Numbered from the stretch's first letter, positions 8,515-19,880 are shown. The stretch: 32,379 bases of DNA from Flavobacteriaceae bacterium (GCA_013042315.1 JABDQM010000123.1:1-32379), one strand, 5' to 3'. Made by a program: numbers and translations. The notes: a model not told the origin generated them from the sequence alone.

Positions 8515-10065
8515 TTAGTCTAAGGCAACATTGACCAGCTGCTTTTTGGTTCCTCTTTTTGCGTAAAAGAGAACCTTACCACTCTGCTTATTCATCAGTG
8601 GATTTGAGACCATCAGAGGAAGACGTGCATCTTTAGAATCGATGATTTTTTCATAACTCATCTGCCCTTGTTCATTGAGTTGAATGACAAAAACATTGCG
8701 GTTTCTACTCAGGCCTTGTTTGAAAATAATTCTTTCCTTGTTGAGCAGCTGAGGGTTCTCTGCAGCCGTACTGATAAAAAAGTAGGTTTTACCATCTTTG
8801 GTGAGGGAACTGTAGGACGCATAAGATCCATCACCTTGAGTAACTTCTGATTTATTGATATTCCTGGCCCATACCATATTGCCCTGAGCATCCATTTTAG
8901 CACTGACGATGTCGTTGTGATGAAAGCGTTCTACCCTCAGCCTGCCTCCACTTGAATTGGCTTGTACACTTTGAGTTACAAAATACTCCTCAGCATTGAA
9001 TAAGATTTCGTCATTGGGGGTTACCACCACATTTTTAAAGACCAGGTTCTTGATGTCTTTGTCCTCTTCCTGTCCAAACTTATCAAACATAAATTGTTCG
9101 GAGAAAGGATTGTATTTCTTTGTTTTTACCTCCAGGGAAGTGGGGTCGACTTTAAAATAAGACAGGCCGTTGTACCTGTTGTCCTTGCGATTTGCGTAGA
9201 AACCTACACAGATAAGTTCTCCCTTATGGAGTATGGGTGTCAGGGATTCTGAGTATTTCCCCTCAGAGTCGAAATTCTGAGTAGCAATACCAGAATTGGT
9301 TAGTTTGATTAATTCGTATTGAAACTTGCGTTCCAAGGCGGTAAATCGCCGTTTTTTAAAATAGGCTTTCCCCAGGATAAAGACCTCCCTAAGGTCACTG
9401 GAAACTGCAACTCGCTCAAAAGCGTAATTTTTTTCTTCTACCTCGGATGAAAAGTCTTGGTATAAGGCTTTCTTAAGACCAGAAGTAAATAGATAGATGT
9501 CGTGGCGATTATTTTTGCCTTTTTTGTAATGCGTACTGATCACAAAAGAACTTTTGTCTTCCGGAAACAACACCGTGGTGGTGAAACCAGAATTAAACCT
9601 TCTGTTGTAATAATTCTTGTCAAGCGGATTTTTTACCGGAGCAGACCTGAACGACAGGAGTTTTTCCCTGGTGAAGGTAAAAGGGTCTACCGGACTCCTG
9701 TGAACCCAGTATTCGTATTCTTCAGATTCGTAATTGTAATCGAGAAACAGTAAATACAGTTGTCCGTTTTTAAAATAGCCATTGACAAATTCCGAACCTT
9801 TTAATTTGTAATTATACTCCGATATTAATTGGAGGTTCTCATCGTAATGCTCTATAATAAAACCTTTCGGTTTTAAGATCATCCCAGAGTAATAGGCCCT
9901 TACCATAAGTGAGCCCCCTTGTCCATCGTCCTCGATGTTCAATAAATTGGAATACTTATACCGATCGTTATATTTTTCTCCAAAAGTATATTCAACGGGA
10001 AGTTCTTGTGCTCTAACAAGAAATCCAAGACAGAGCAGACCGAAAAGCAGGATTCGTTTTTGCAT
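8515..10065 (-). CDS. Hypothetical secreted protein, probably beta-rich/propeller-like
   Basis: 516 aa with an N-terminal signal peptide (MQKRILLFGLLCLGFLVRAQ); no motif I can assign. Confidence 0.8.
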   Translation of the reverse strand: MQKRILLFGLLCLGFLVRAQELPVEYTFGEKYNDRYKYSNLLNIEDDGQGGSLMVRAYYSGMILKPKGFIIEHYDENLQLISEYNYKLKGSEFVNGYFKNGQLYLLFLDYNYESEEYEYWVHRSPVDPFTFTREKLLSFRSAPVKNPLDKNYYNRRFNSGFTTTVLFPEDKSSFVISTHYKKGKNNRHDIYLFTSGLKKALYQDFSSEVEEKNYAFERVAVSSDLREVFILGKAYFKKRRFTALERKFQYELIKLTNSGIATQNFDSEGKYSESLTPILHKGELICVGFYANRKDNRYNGLSYFKVDPTSLEVKTKKYNPFSEQFMFDKFGQEEDKDIKNLVFKNVVVTPNDEILFNAEEYFVTQSVQANSSGGRLRVERFHHNDIVSAKMDAQGNMVWARNINKSEVTQGDGSYASYSSLTKDGKTYFFISTAAENPQLLNKERIIFKQGLSRNRNVFVIQLNEQGQMSYEKIIDSKDARLPLMVSNPLMNKQSGKVLFYAKRGTKKQLVNVALD

Positions 10066-10089
10066 ATGTTTTAATTAAGATGAAATCAA

Positions 10090-10872
10090 TCAGGATCCTG
10101 GAAAGGAGGCTTTTCTTTTTTCCAGGAAGGCAGAAGTACCTTCCTTGAAATCATCGGTACCGAAGCATTGCCCGAAGGCTTCGATTTCCACCTCAAACCC
10201 GTTAACTTCATTCTTAAAACCCGCATTTATCGCTTTTATTGCCTGACTAATGGCCTTAGGGGAGTTTTTCGCGATCTTTTTTGCGATGTCTTTACAAAAA
10301 TCGATCAATTCTTCTGAAGCGGCGATATGGTTAACCAGGCCAAATTCGATAGCTCTTTCCACATCGATCATCCCACCAGTCATGATCATTTCCATCGCTC
10401 GGCCTTTCCCTATTAATTGAGGAAGTCGCTGGGTGCCACCATATCCCGGAATAACACCTAATGATACTTCAGGTAAACCCATTCGCGCATTATGACTGGC
10501 AATTCTAAAATGACAGGACATGGCCAATTCGAGTCCGCCTCCCAAAGCAAAACCATTGACAGCGGCTATAACGGGTTTGTTTAGATTTTCTATAAAATCG
10601 AATAGCAATTCCTGTCCCTGAGCCGCCAGCTGCCCTCCCTGTTTGGTATTAAAATGGGAAAATTCCGAAATATCTGCTCCGGCGACAAAGGCTTTCTCCC
10701 CTGCTCCGGTCAATATAATCGCCCGTACTTTTTTGTTATTTTCAAGGGATTTAAAGGCCAGGTGAAGCTCTTTGATAGTTGCGGTATTTAACGCATTTAA
10801 TTTTTTTGGTCGATTGATCATGACTAAGGCTATGTAGTCATCTAATTCGACGATAAGATTATTGTAACTCAT
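10090..10872 (-). CDS. Enoyl-CoA hydratase/isomerase (crotonase) family protein
   Basis: 'GEKAFVAGADISEF', 'AAVNGFALGGGLELAMSCHFRIAS', 'PEVSLGVIPGYGGTQRLPQLIG' are classic crotonase motifs. Confidence 0.95.
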   Translation of the reverse strand: MSYNNLIVELDDYIALVMINRPKKLNALNTATIKELHLAFKSLENNKKVRAIILTGAGEKAFVAGADISEFSHFNTKQGGQLAAQGQELLFDFIENLNKPVIAAVNGFALGGGLELAMSCHFRIASHNARMGLPEVSLGVIPGYGGTQRLPQLIGKGRAMEMIMTGGMIDVERAIEFGLVNHIAASEELIDFCKDIAKKIAKNSPKAISQAIKAINAGFKNEVNGFEVEIEAFGQCFGTDDFKEGTSAFLEKRKASFPGS

Positions 10873-12365
10873 ACTTGTGTTTTATGATTCGCTTTTGGAA
10901 ATCTCACAGAAAATACAGAGCCTTTACCGGGTTGCGAGGTCAGTGAAATTGTCCCTTTATATGTTTCTACAATATTTTTTACCATCCCCAGTCCGAGTCC
11001 CATTCCACTTGTTTTTGTAGTAAATTTTGGCTCGAAGACCTTTTCTTTTACTTCATCGGAAATACCTATGCCATTGTCAGCTACCGCTATCTTTACGTAA
11101 TCCCCGTCTGAGGTTACCGAAACGAGAATCCTTGGAGACTCTACATCAGGTACGGCCTGTATCGCATTTTTTACCAGATTGGTGACTACCCTAATCAACT
11201 GGGTTCTGTCTAATTTCGCAATAATTTCCTCTTCTTCAGAAATAAAGTGAATGTAATTTTCATTAAATATGTCCAAGGCTAGTTTTACTGTTTTCACAAC
11301 ATTAAGAGTCTCATTTTGCTGGGCGGGCATCTCAGCAAAATTGGAAAAAGCCGCGGCAATGCTACTCATCATATCAATTTGCTGAATTAGCGTCTTGGAA
11401 AACTCCTCAATTTTCATCTTTGCATCGGCCTGCGATGGATCAAATTTTCGCTGAAAACTCTGGACAGTCAAGCGCATCGGTGTTAATGGATTTTTGATCT
11501 CATGGGCTACTTGTTTGGCCATTTCTCTCCATGCCTGTTCCCGTTCACTCCGCGCCAATTTCGCTGCACTCTGTTCCAGTTGATCGATCATATTATTGTA
11601 GGAGTCAATGAGCTTATTGATCTCCTCGCTTGGATTTTTTACAAAGATCTTTTCATTGCGCTTTGTAAGATTGGTCTGATGCAACTTCTCGGAAATATTT
11701 TCGAGAGAGCGTGTGATATATTTTGAAATAAAGTACGCGAGGATGATAGCTATAAAAAACATCACGAGGTATACCCCGCCAAGCCTGAATAGGAACTCAC
11801 GCAATTCCATACTGTTAAAGGAGTTATCCTCGTAATAGGGCAGATTTAATATACCTATCGGTTTAAATTTTGGATCATTGATATACGTATAGGACGCCTG
11901 GTACTTGCTTCCGGCAGCTACATTGTCTTCAACCAGGCGCTTATTCGGACTTTCTTTCAGCCCATTGAGGACTTCGGCATCAAGGCAAAGTGAGATAGAA
12001 TCATTTTGAAATTTCGGCCTGCTGCTTTTGATTAATTGCCCTTCGAGATCGTAAAGATTGAAATTTACGTTCTGCACATCAGCGATACGGTAAATTTCAT
12101 CCTTGAAAATCAGGCCGAGATTTTGTGTGATGACCGGATACGTAGTTTCCTGAAGGGTGTAAGCAATACTCTGTTTTACTTGTTCCTCTTTTCGTTCCAA
12201 TCTTTCCTGATGGTAATCCTTTGACTGCTCCCTGTATTGATAGATGGTTACTCCGGCGATAAGCACCGAAGCAATTAACACTAAGAATATCATGGTGACA
12301 AAAATCCTGGACCGGAGGGAGAACTTTTTGAACAATGCTCTTTTATTTGCTTCTAAAGATAGCAA
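10869..12365 (-). CDS. Membrane sensor histidine kinase (HAMP, NtrB-like)
   Basis: Two TM segments, HAMP region, 'MAKQVAHEIKNPLTPMRLTVQSFQRK' H box, 'VVTNLVKNAIQAV' N box, 'GMGLGLGMVKNIVE' G box. Confidence 0.93.
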   Translation of the reverse strand: MLSLEANKRALFKKFSLRSRIFVTMIFLVLIASVLIAGVTIYQYREQSKDYHQERLERKEEQVKQSIAYTLQETTYPVITQNLGLIFKDEIYRIADVQNVNFNLYDLEGQLIKSSRPKFQNDSISLCLDAEVLNGLKESPNKRLVEDNVAAGSKYQASYTYINDPKFKPIGILNLPYYEDNSFNSMELREFLFRLGGVYLVMFFIAIILAYFISKYITRSLENISEKLHQTNLTKRNEKIFVKNPSEEINKLIDSYNNMIDQLEQSAAKLARSEREQAWREMAKQVAHEIKNPLTPMRLTVQSFQRKFDPSQADAKMKIEEFSKTLIQQIDMMSSIAAAFSNFAEMPAQQNETLNVVKTVKLALDIFNENYIHFISEEEEIIAKLDRTQLIRVVTNLVKNAIQAVPDVESPRILVSVTSDGDYVKIAVADNGIGISDEVKEKVFEPKFTTKTSGMGLGLGMVKNIVETYKGTISLTSQPGKGSVFSVRFPKANHKTQV

Positions 12366-12388
12366 TAATCAGTCCAAAAATGAGATCA

Positions 12389-12940
12389 TCAGGCGTTGGG
12401 ATTCCTATTGCGGATCCTTTTGTAAAGCTTGATCCCAAACATGAGCAATAGGACTAAAACAAAAATCCCTACTACTCCGTAGATCCAGTTAAAGGCGCTC
12501 TTTAAAATCACCAGAAAAGTTACCGCGAACAATACAAGGGTAGCCCCTTCATTCCAAATTCGCATAAAATTTGAAGTGTATTTCACCTGGTCTCGCTGTA
12601 ACTGTAAAAACATGAAATGTGTCTTCAGGTGATAGGCGATCAATAAAACCACGAATAGTAATTTAACATGCATCCAGGCCTGTGATAGCCAACTTGGCAT
12701 CAGAATAAGCAACCAAATTGCAAATAAGGTGCACAATATGGCAGATGGCCATGTGATGATATACCAGAGTCTCTTCGACATCAATTTCAATTGCTGCGAT
12801 AAAATCTGCCGGTCGGGTTGCGGCTTTTCCTGAGCTTCAATGTGGTAAACAAAGAGCCTTGGAATATAAAAAAGGCCGGCAAACCAGGTGACCACAAAAA
12901 TAAGGTGTAACGCTTTGATGTAGTTGTAATACTCCCCCAT
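12389..12940 (-). CDS. hemJ: HemJ-like protoporphyrinogen IX oxidase / CopD family membrane protein
   Basis: 'YYNYIKALHLIFVVTWFAGLFYIPRLFVYHIEA' matches the HemJ N-terminal motif; four TM segments; 'AWMHVKLLFVVLLIAYH'. Start set at ATG 12940 (MGEYYNY) rather than 12979. Confidence 0.8.
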   Translation of the reverse strand: MGEYYNYIKALHLIFVVTWFAGLFYIPRLFVYHIEAQEKPQPDRQILSQQLKLMSKRLWYIITWPSAILCTLFAIWLLILMPSWLSQAWMHVKLLFVVLLIAYHLKTHFMFLQLQRDQVKYTSNFMRIWNEGATLVLFAVTFLVILKSAFNWIYGVVGIFVLVLLLMFGIKLYKRIRNRNPNA

Positions 12941-12942
12941 AA

Positions 12943-15900
12943 TCAATTCAATCGTATTGCTCCTATCCCCGCATTCCATAGAGCTTTATTGTATTCAGGA
13001 AGGGCATCTTCAATGAGCTGCTGACCTCTTTCCCTCAACAAATTCCATTGTATACCCAGTTCCTTTTTCCGTTCCCTTGAACCCTGATTGATCCGTGGAA
13101 TTACACTGTTGCTCTGATTGATCAGAAAAATATATTCAGCCGTAAATTTATTGGGGAAATTTTCAACATCGTCGTAGGCCTGTGATTTCCGCTGGATCAT
13201 TTCCTCATCCCAGGAAGTCAGATCATTTAACAGTTTCTGTCCTGATTCTTTTAAAGGACCTGCTTCAAGGGATTTTAATACATTTTTTAGTTGTCCTTGA
13301 ACATTGTACAGTTGATTGACCATTAAATGCATGGCGCTGAGTTCAGCTTCCATTTCTGACATAAAGGAATCGAATTCTTCGTATTGAACCTGTGAAACTT
13401 CAAAGCCCGGAGTAGAGAGGATGCTAGCCTGGGTGTTTACAGACTCCTCTCCCATGGTCAACTTTATTTCGTAATCTCCCGGTGGGGCCTTATGGCCTTC
13501 AAATCCAGCTTCCATATACACTCCCGGGATTCCTTCCATGATGGGGTAATTCAAATCCCAAACAAATCTGTTCAGCCCCTGATCCTTAGTCAAAACTGGT
13601 TTTGGAGGAGGCCCACCGCCATTGTGTTCCTGGTATGTCATGTCTTTTTCCGAACTAAATGAACGAATAAGTTTCCCTTGTGAATTTCTGATCTCCATAA
13701 TAATCGGGGCGTTAATGTCAGTTCTTGGTAATTCGTAATAGATCACCATGCCATTGGCGGGATTCACTCCTACCAAGGGCTGGGAACCACTAAATTTCTT
13801 CGAATTCCCATTTAAAGGACTACTCCACGAAGCATTCAGGGCATTTTCGGGCTGAAAGAGTTTTAAGCCTTGCGTATCAGGCTTGTATTCTGCAAGTACG
13901 GCGAGGTCATCCAGGATCCAAAATGATCTTCCGGAAGTAGCTACTATCAGATCCCCTTGATGTACTTTCAGGTCTGTAATGGGAGTATTGGGTAAATTGA
14001 GTTGAAACGGCTCCCATAAGCTTCCATCGTTCCAGGATATAAACAACCCTTTTTCAGTACCTGCGTACAAAAGTCCGGCTCTGCCTGTATCTTCACGTAC
14101 TACTCTGGTGAAAGACCCATAGGGAATACCAGAACTTATTTGAGTCCAGCTCTGTCCGTAATTTTTTGTTTTATACAGGGCGGGAGTATAGTCATTGAAC
14201 TTATAACGAGTAGTAGCAATATAGGCCGTACCCGGGCTATGTGGCGACACCTCAATAGCATTCACAAGACATTCCTTTAACCCTTTCGGAGTAACATTTT
14301 GCCAGGTATTTCCCCCATCTCTCGTAATATGAACAAAGCCGTCATCACTACCTGTCCAGTATACGCCTTTTTCATGTGGTGATTCGATCATATAAGAAAT
14401 AGTCCCGTAATTTTCAGCGCCAACTGCTTCCACTGTGTAAGGACCTCCACCCTTCCCTTGTTTATCATCCATATTCCTGGTGAGGTCTGGCGAGATCTCT
14501 TCCCAACTAACGCCCATATCTCTAGTCCTGAGCACCATTTGAGCACCGTGGAAAAATGTATTGTCTTCGTGTTGAGAACGAACTATGGGTGCATTCCAGT
14601 TAAAGAGGTATTTCATGTCTCTTGCCGCCATGCCCAGGTATTGAATAGGGGCTGCCAAAACCTTTGTTCGTGATTTTGTCTGTGTGTCCAGCAGGTCGAT
14701 ATATCCTAAATAACTACCCCCCATCACATATCGGGGGTTGTCTGGATCGAAAGCCAGAAAAGCACTTTCACCTCCTGCCGAGCTGGTCCAGTCTCGTTCC
14801 CCGATACCACTGCTTGATAACGATAGGTGCGGGATTCTAACCGATGAATTGTCCTGTTGCCCTCCGTAAATGTTGTAAGGAAACAGGCGATCTGTATTGA
14901 TCCTGTAAAATTGGGCTGTCGGCATGATGTCCTGACTCGTCCAGGTCTTAGCATAGTCGAAAGAAATGGCAGCACCTCCATCATTGGCAATAATCATATT
15001 ACGGGAATCGTCAGGGTTGATCCACAAATCGTGATAATCCCCATGAGTTCCTGTAATCTCCTCCCAGGTCTTTCCTCCGTCAATTGAGCGCAGGGCTTGA
15101 GCGCTCATTACATATACTATATTATCGTTATTCGGGTCTGTAAATACTTCGATGTAATACCAGGCACGTTGTACCAGTCTGTTGTCGCCACTGACCATTG
15201 TCCAGGATGCACCCGCATCATTGGAAACAAACAACCCCCCTAGGTCTTTATCAGAATCGCTTTCAATTAAGGCATAGACTTTCTGGGGGTTAGCCTTACT
15301 AACGGCTATCGCCATTTTACCTTTTTCTTCGGGCAATCCCTCGTGGATTTTCTTCCAGGTATCCCCTCCGTCTGTGGATTTGTATAGTCCGCTCCCTTCA
15401 CCTCCGCTAATAACGATTTCAGGTTTGCGTTGATGATGCCACATGCTGGCATACAAAACTTCAGGAGTAGATGAAACCATTGAAAGCTCGTTACATCCGG
15501 TGAGATCATTTACAAAAAGTATATTTTTCCATGTATTACCCCCGTCTACACTCTTAAATATGCCTCTTTCATTGTTTGGGCCATATAAAGCTCCTTGTGC
15601 AGCCACGTAAACAATGTCGGGATTATTGGGATGAACGAGAATTCGCGCAATATGTTGGGTTTTTTCCAGACCCATTTTAGTCCAGGTCTTGCCTGCGTCT
15701 GTGGATTTATAGACCCCATCCCCGTAAGAAGTCATCACACCTCTAACAGCGTGTTCTCCCATTCCACAATACACGATGTTTGGGTTAGAGGGGGAAACTG
15801 CAACGGCGCCAACGGAACCCATCTCAAAAAAACCATCTGAAATATTCTCCCATCGGGCTCCTGCATCAGAGGTTTTCCATAGTCCGCCCCCGGTAGTTCC

Positions 15901-16071
15901 CATATAATACGTAAGCGGATCACCTATTACTCCGGTTGCAGAGACCGATCGCCCTCCTCTGAAGGGACCGATATTTCTGTACTTAAGGGTTTGAAAATAA
16001 GCTTCCGCCGTTTGCGCGTTAAGGCCTGCGGTGATCAGCACTAAAAAAAAGCAAAGGATTCGTGATTTCAT
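12943..16071 (-). CDS. VPS10/sortilin-like BNR (Asp-box) repeat secreted protein, copy 2
   Basis: 1042 aa, signal peptide, repeated SxDxGxTW motifs ([36 protein letters not shown]). Confidence 0.9.
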   Translation of the reverse strand: MKSRILCFFLVLITAGLNAQTAEAYFQTLKYRNIGPFRGGRSVSATGVIGDPLTYYMGTTGGGLWKTSDAGARWENISDGFFEMGSVGAVAVSPSNPNIVYCGMGEHAVRGVMTSYGDGVYKSTDAGKTWTKMGLEKTQHIARILVHPNNPDIVYVAAQGALYGPNNERGIFKSVDGGNTWKNILFVNDLTGCNELSMVSSTPEVLYASMWHHQRKPEIVISGGEGSGLYKSTDGGDTWKKIHEGLPEEKGKMAIAVSKANPQKVYALIESDSDKDLGGLFVSNDAGASWTMVSGDNRLVQRAWYYIEVFTDPNNDNIVYVMSAQALRSIDGGKTWEEITGTHGDYHDLWINPDDSRNMIIANDGGAAISFDYAKTWTSQDIMPTAQFYRINTDRLFPYNIYGGQQDNSSVRIPHLSLSSSGIGERDWTSSAGGESAFLAFDPDNPRYVMGGSYLGYIDLLDTQTKSRTKVLAAPIQYLGMAARDMKYLFNWNAPIVRSQHEDNTFFHGAQMVLRTRDMGVSWEEISPDLTRNMDDKQGKGGGPYTVEAVGAENYGTISYMIESPHEKGVYWTGSDDGFVHITRDGGNTWQNVTPKGLKECLVNAIEVSPHSPGTAYIATTRYKFNDYTPALYKTKNYGQSWTQISSGIPYGSFTRVVREDTGRAGLLYAGTEKGLFISWNDGSLWEPFQLNLPNTPITDLKVHQGDLIVATSGRSFWILDDLAVLAEYKPDTQGLKLFQPENALNASWSSPLNGNSKKFSGSQPLVGVNPANGMVIYYELPRTDINAPIIMEIRNSQGKLIRSFSSEKDMTYQEHNGGGPPPKPVLTKDQGLNRFVWDLNYPIMEGIPGVYMEAGFEGHKAPPGDYEIKLTMGEESVNTQASILSTPGFEVSQVQYEEFDSFMSEMEAELSAMHLMVNQLYNVQGQLKNVLKSLEAGPLKESGQKLLNDLTSWDEEMIQRKSQAYDDVENFPNKFTAEYIFLINQSNSVIPRINQGSRERKKELGIQWNLLRERGQQLIEDALPEYNKALWNAGIGAIRLN

Positions 16072-16118
16072 CTTTGGTGGGGTATTTTGTGATGCGGCTG
16101 CATATGAATTTGGGAATA

Positions 16119-16151
16119 AAAAGGCCCAATAGCTAAAACTATGGGCCTTTT
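16119..16151 (-). terminator. Rho-independent terminator between the two BNR/VPS10-like genes
   Basis: AAAAGGCCCA (16119-16128) / TGGGCCTTTT (16142-16151), 10-bp perfect arms, inner TAG/CTA pairing, T-run on the minus strand. Confidence 0.85.
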
Positions 16152-16160
16152 AATGGACTT

Positions 16161-19100
16161 CTAATCTTCTATAAAAAGATAATTTAGTTGCATCGCATTA
16201 AAAGCATCATTAAATGCTTTGATCTCTTCACTTACCAAAGTATCAAATTGATCCAACTGTTTTATTATTTCTGAAGTAAGTTGATTTTTAACTGCTACGT
16301 CCTGGTCTGTTGGATGAAAATCATCGATAGAAACGAGACTGTTCAGGTGAGCCAATTTATTGGTGAGTCTGATAGGAAAATTTAAAGGGTCCTGTCCACT
16401 CCTGTTTTGGGTCTGATAGAGCGCTTTTTCCACTTCAGAAAAATCGGATTTCAATTTTTTCGCCTTATCAACGAGTTCTTTGGTAGCCTCATCTCCTTTG
16501 TACTGTGCCATAAAGGCATCGAGTTGCGCTGTAATTTTCCTGATCTTCTTGATAGAGCCATGTGCTTTGTCAACTGTACTATTGATGTCAGAAATAAAAT
16601 CGTGCTGCTTCTGCATTTCAGCAACAGAAACTTCAGCTCTCGGATCGGGAAGGATATTAAAGGTTTGCGTTTGTTTATTGCCATTAACGGACAAATGCAC
16701 CTGATATGTACCCGGAACCGCTTTTGGCCCATTTAGGCTGGCCCACCACAGGATCATTCCTTTAAAGTCTTGTGCACCTTCCCCTCTTGTATCCCAGACA
16801 TGCGTATTCCCTCCGGTTTTGGCCTTGAGTTTTTTATCATTTTCCTTAGCAAACGAACTAAAACTAGCCAGGGTATCCCCTGAAACCGTAGTATAGGTTA
16901 AGGCAACACTATCTTTTTCCGAAAAATCCTTTAAGTAAAAATGAGTGATGACTCCGTTAGGATGATTTTGCCCTGCTGTTTTAGACGGACTTCTACTGGT
17001 TCCACCTTTGGTCCTGTAGGAATCCTTGGGCTTGTATAGTACAGCCTCATCTGAAGCTAGGCCTTCATTTAATTGATGCAGAACGGTGAGATCATCTATG
17101 ATCCAAAGACTTCTACCCTGGGTAGCAACAACCAGATTATTGTCCTTTACAGCAAGATCTGTAATGGGCACTATAGGTAAGTTAAGCTGGAAGGGTTTCC
17201 AGCTACGCCCATCGTTAAAAGAAATATACATCCCCGTTTCCGTACCGGCATACAACAGTCCTTTTCTTTTTGGATCTTCCCGCAATACTCTTGTAAAATG
17301 CTCATTTGCAATTCCATTGGTGATCTTTTGCCAACTTTTCCCATAATCTGTGGTCTTGTACAAATACGGCTGAAAATCGCCTAGCTTATATCGGGTGGCA
17401 GCAACATAGCAGGTTCCTTCATCAAATGCAGATGGTTCAATACTGTTAACCATTGACCATTCGGGCATATTTGTCGGAGTCACATTTTCCCAAGTTCCAC
17501 CTCCGTCTTTTGACACATGGATAAGGCCATCATCACTTCCCACCCATAGAAGTCCTTCTTTAAGCGGACTTTCATTAGCAGCAAAGATGGTACAGTAGTA
17601 TTCTACCCCCGTATTATCCTGAGTAATTGGTCCTCCACTCGACACAAGTTTGTCAGGGTCATTGCGGGTAAGATCTCCACTGAGGAGTTGCCAGCTTTGT
17701 CCTTCGTTGGTGCTAAGATGAACGTGATTGGAAAAAGTGTAGAGTTTTTTTGGATCGTGTTTGCTGAAAATGATCGGGAAATTCCATTGGAAGCGATACT
17801 TCATTCCTTCTGCCCCGTATCCCATAGGATTATCAGGCCACACGTTGATTCCCCTAACGGAGTTTGCATCGTGGTTTACCCTGGTGAGAAATCCGCCGTA
17901 ACTTCCTCCGTAAACAATATCATTGTTAGTTGGGTCTACCGCAATATGGGCCGATTCCCCACCGGCAGTTGATTCCCAATCATCATCACCAATAGTACGT
18001 CCTGAACTGCGGTGGTTGATCCGAATTGTGGAATTGTCCTGCTGAGCCGCATAGATGCGATATGGAAAGGCATTATCCGTTGTAACTCTATAGAACTGGG
18101 CCGTTGGCTGGTTGTAATACGTACTCCATGTGAGTCCGCCATCATAAGATATCTGCGCCCCTCCATCATCCCCTATGATCATTCTTTTAGGGTTTTCGGG
18201 TGCAATCCACAGGTCGTGGTGATCTCCGTGTGGAGCATTAAATGTATTAAAACTTTTCCCACCGTCTGTCGATTTGTGATAACGCACATTGAGGACGTAG
18301 ACCATGTCTTCATTTTCCGTATCGGCATATACCCGGGTATAATACCAAGCGCGTTGACGTAATTTTCGTTCAGAATTTACCTGACTCCATTTCTTACCGC
18401 CATCTTCAGATCGGTAAAGCCCTCCTTTGTCCTTGTTTTCTACAATAGCCCAAACCCTATCAGGATTCACTGGAGAAACTGCAACACCTATTATTCCCAG
18501 GGTATCTTTTGGAAAACCTTCATTTTTAGAAATCTCTGTCCAGTTCTCGCCGCTGTCTGTACTTTTCCAAAGTGCAGAACCATCTCCGCCGCTACTGAGA
18601 CTGTAAGGTGTCCTCTGGGCACGCCAGGTAGAAGCGTACATAATTCTCGGATTCGTCGGGTCAAGAATAAGGTCTACTGCCCCTGCCTGGTCATTGACAA
18701 ACAGTGTTTTTCTCCATGTTATGCCACCATCAATGCTTTTATAAACACCTCTATCCTGAGATGGTTTGTAGATATCACCTAAAACGGCCGCATAAACTAT
18801 ATCCGGATTGTCCGGATGTATTCGAATTCTAGGGACATGCCGACTATTTTTTAATCCTACGGATTTCCAGGTTTTTCCTGCATCCACTGATTTCCAAACT
18901 CCATAACCGGAAGAGACATTCCCCCTCAGGGTCTTCTCTCCTCCTCCCACATAGATTACATTGGGATCACTATTAGCAACTTCCACTGCTCCGATACTCC
19001 CTCCAAAATAGCCATCTGAAATGTTCCCCCAGGTTCTTCCACCATCCGTAGTTTTCCAAACTCCACCTCCGGTAGCCCCGAAATAGAACAAATTGGGTTG

Positions 19101-19292
19101 TCCGGGCACCCCGGTTACCGCAGCTGATCTACCACCTCTAAAAGGCCCTACCAGTCGGTATTCCAAACTTGAATACAACTCTTCAGGGAATACGTCCGCA
19201 ACCGCAGCTTTAGAGCGTCTCTGGGAATTTACATTTAGGGTGAACAGGAATAAGGCCATCACCATAGCCTGAGAAAAAATCTTGAATTTCAT
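16161..19292 (-). CDS. VPS10/sortilin-like BNR (Asp-box) repeat secreted protein, copy 1
   Basis: 1043 aa, signal peptide, multiple SxDxGxTW repeats; same architecture and shared blocks with 12943-16071 ('[18 protein letters not shown]', 'ATGGGVWKTTDGGRTWGNISDGYF'). Confidence 0.9.
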   Translation of the reverse strand: MKFKIFSQAMVMALFLFTLNVNSQRRSKAAVADVFPEELYSSLEYRLVGPFRGGRSAAVTGVPGQPNLFYFGATGGGVWKTTDGGRTWGNISDGYFGGSIGAVEVANSDPNVIYVGGGEKTLRGNVSSGYGVWKSVDAGKTWKSVGLKNSRHVPRIRIHPDNPDIVYAAVLGDIYKPSQDRGVYKSIDGGITWRKTLFVNDQAGAVDLILDPTNPRIMYASTWRAQRTPYSLSSGGDGSALWKSTDSGENWTEISKNEGFPKDTLGIIGVAVSPVNPDRVWAIVENKDKGGLYRSEDGGKKWSQVNSERKLRQRAWYYTRVYADTENEDMVYVLNVRYHKSTDGGKSFNTFNAPHGDHHDLWIAPENPKRMIIGDDGGAQISYDGGLTWSTYYNQPTAQFYRVTTDNAFPYRIYAAQQDNSTIRINHRSSGRTIGDDDWESTAGGESAHIAVDPTNNDIVYGGSYGGFLTRVNHDANSVRGINVWPDNPMGYGAEGMKYRFQWNFPIIFSKHDPKKLYTFSNHVHLSTNEGQSWQLLSGDLTRNDPDKLVSSGGPITQDNTGVEYYCTIFAANESPLKEGLLWVGSDDGLIHVSKDGGGTWENVTPTNMPEWSMVNSIEPSAFDEGTCYVAATRYKLGDFQPYLYKTTDYGKSWQKITNGIANEHFTRVLREDPKRKGLLYAGTETGMYISFNDGRSWKPFQLNLPIVPITDLAVKDNNLVVATQGRSLWIIDDLTVLHQLNEGLASDEAVLYKPKDSYRTKGGTSRSPSKTAGQNHPNGVITHFYLKDFSEKDSVALTYTTVSGDTLASFSSFAKENDKKLKAKTGGNTHVWDTRGEGAQDFKGMILWWASLNGPKAVPGTYQVHLSVNGNKQTQTFNILPDPRAEVSVAEMQKQHDFISDINSTVDKAHGSIKKIRKITAQLDAFMAQYKGDEATKELVDKAKKLKSDFSEVEKALYQTQNRSGQDPLNFPIRLTNKLAHLNSLVSIDDFHPTDQDVAVKNQLTSEIIKQLDQFDTLVSEEIKAFNDAFNAMQLNYLFIED

Positions 19293-19538
19293 GTTGATTA
19301 GTGTTCTAGTTCGACGAAGCTAAATGTACCAAAAAACAAGGAAACCCGAAACCTAATAATAATTGAGATTTACAATCCATTTCCACAGGCCTAATAAGAT
19401 ATTTTTACGATCGTATTCTTTAAAGCTAACCTACCTTATCCTTTGTATTCTTTGTACCTTTTAAGATCAAGTTCTGTGACAAAAAATTCGGGGAATTATG
19501 ATGAGAAACTAGTTGGCTAAAATAAAAGTAGGGCTGAA

Positions 19539-19880
19539 ATGAAAAAATTAGATTGGAAAAAAGTGTCTTACATTATTGGCATAGTACTATTTATAGTAGG
19601 CACATTAGACCCACTAGAGGGAAGTGTCCTTATAGTGCTTGGAAGTGTTTTGATGACAATTGTTGCCAACCGTAAAAACGACCGCCACAAAAAATGGTTT
19701 TTACTCAATGCTATCCTGATTACAGTTGGGGTAATCTTTCTATTTTATCTCTCTTCCCTGGGAGGTTTTGGAGGCACTTCAAACTTATCCTGGTGGTGGG
19801 GTTTACTGATCCTTCCTTATCCTGTGGGTTGGCTGCTGCAGGTAATTCTTTTACTTCTTCGGGCCTTTGGAAAAAAATGA
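19539..19880 (+). CDS. Small multi-TM hypothetical membrane protein
   Basis: 113 aa, about three hydrophobic segments, AT-rich upstream region; no recognised family. Confidence 0.6.
   Translation: MKKLDWKKVSYIIGIVLFIVGTLDPLEGSVLIVLGSVLMTIVANRKNDRHKKWFLLNAILITVGVIFLFYLSSLGGFGGTSNLSWWWGLLILPYPVGWLLQVILLLLRAFGKK

Noticed and set aside
18012-18362. 116 aa plus-strand ORF (and similar ones at 16407-16736, 14458-14673, 17688-17972)
   Set aside because: All lie antisense within the BNR/VPS10-like genes; compositions look like shadow ORFs of conserved repeat coding sequence.
12943-19292. Repetitive DNA possibly representing a CRISPR or tandem repeat array
   Set aside because: Recurring short motifs are degenerate protein-level Asp boxes (SxDxGxTW) in coding frame, not identical DNA repeats with regular spacers.
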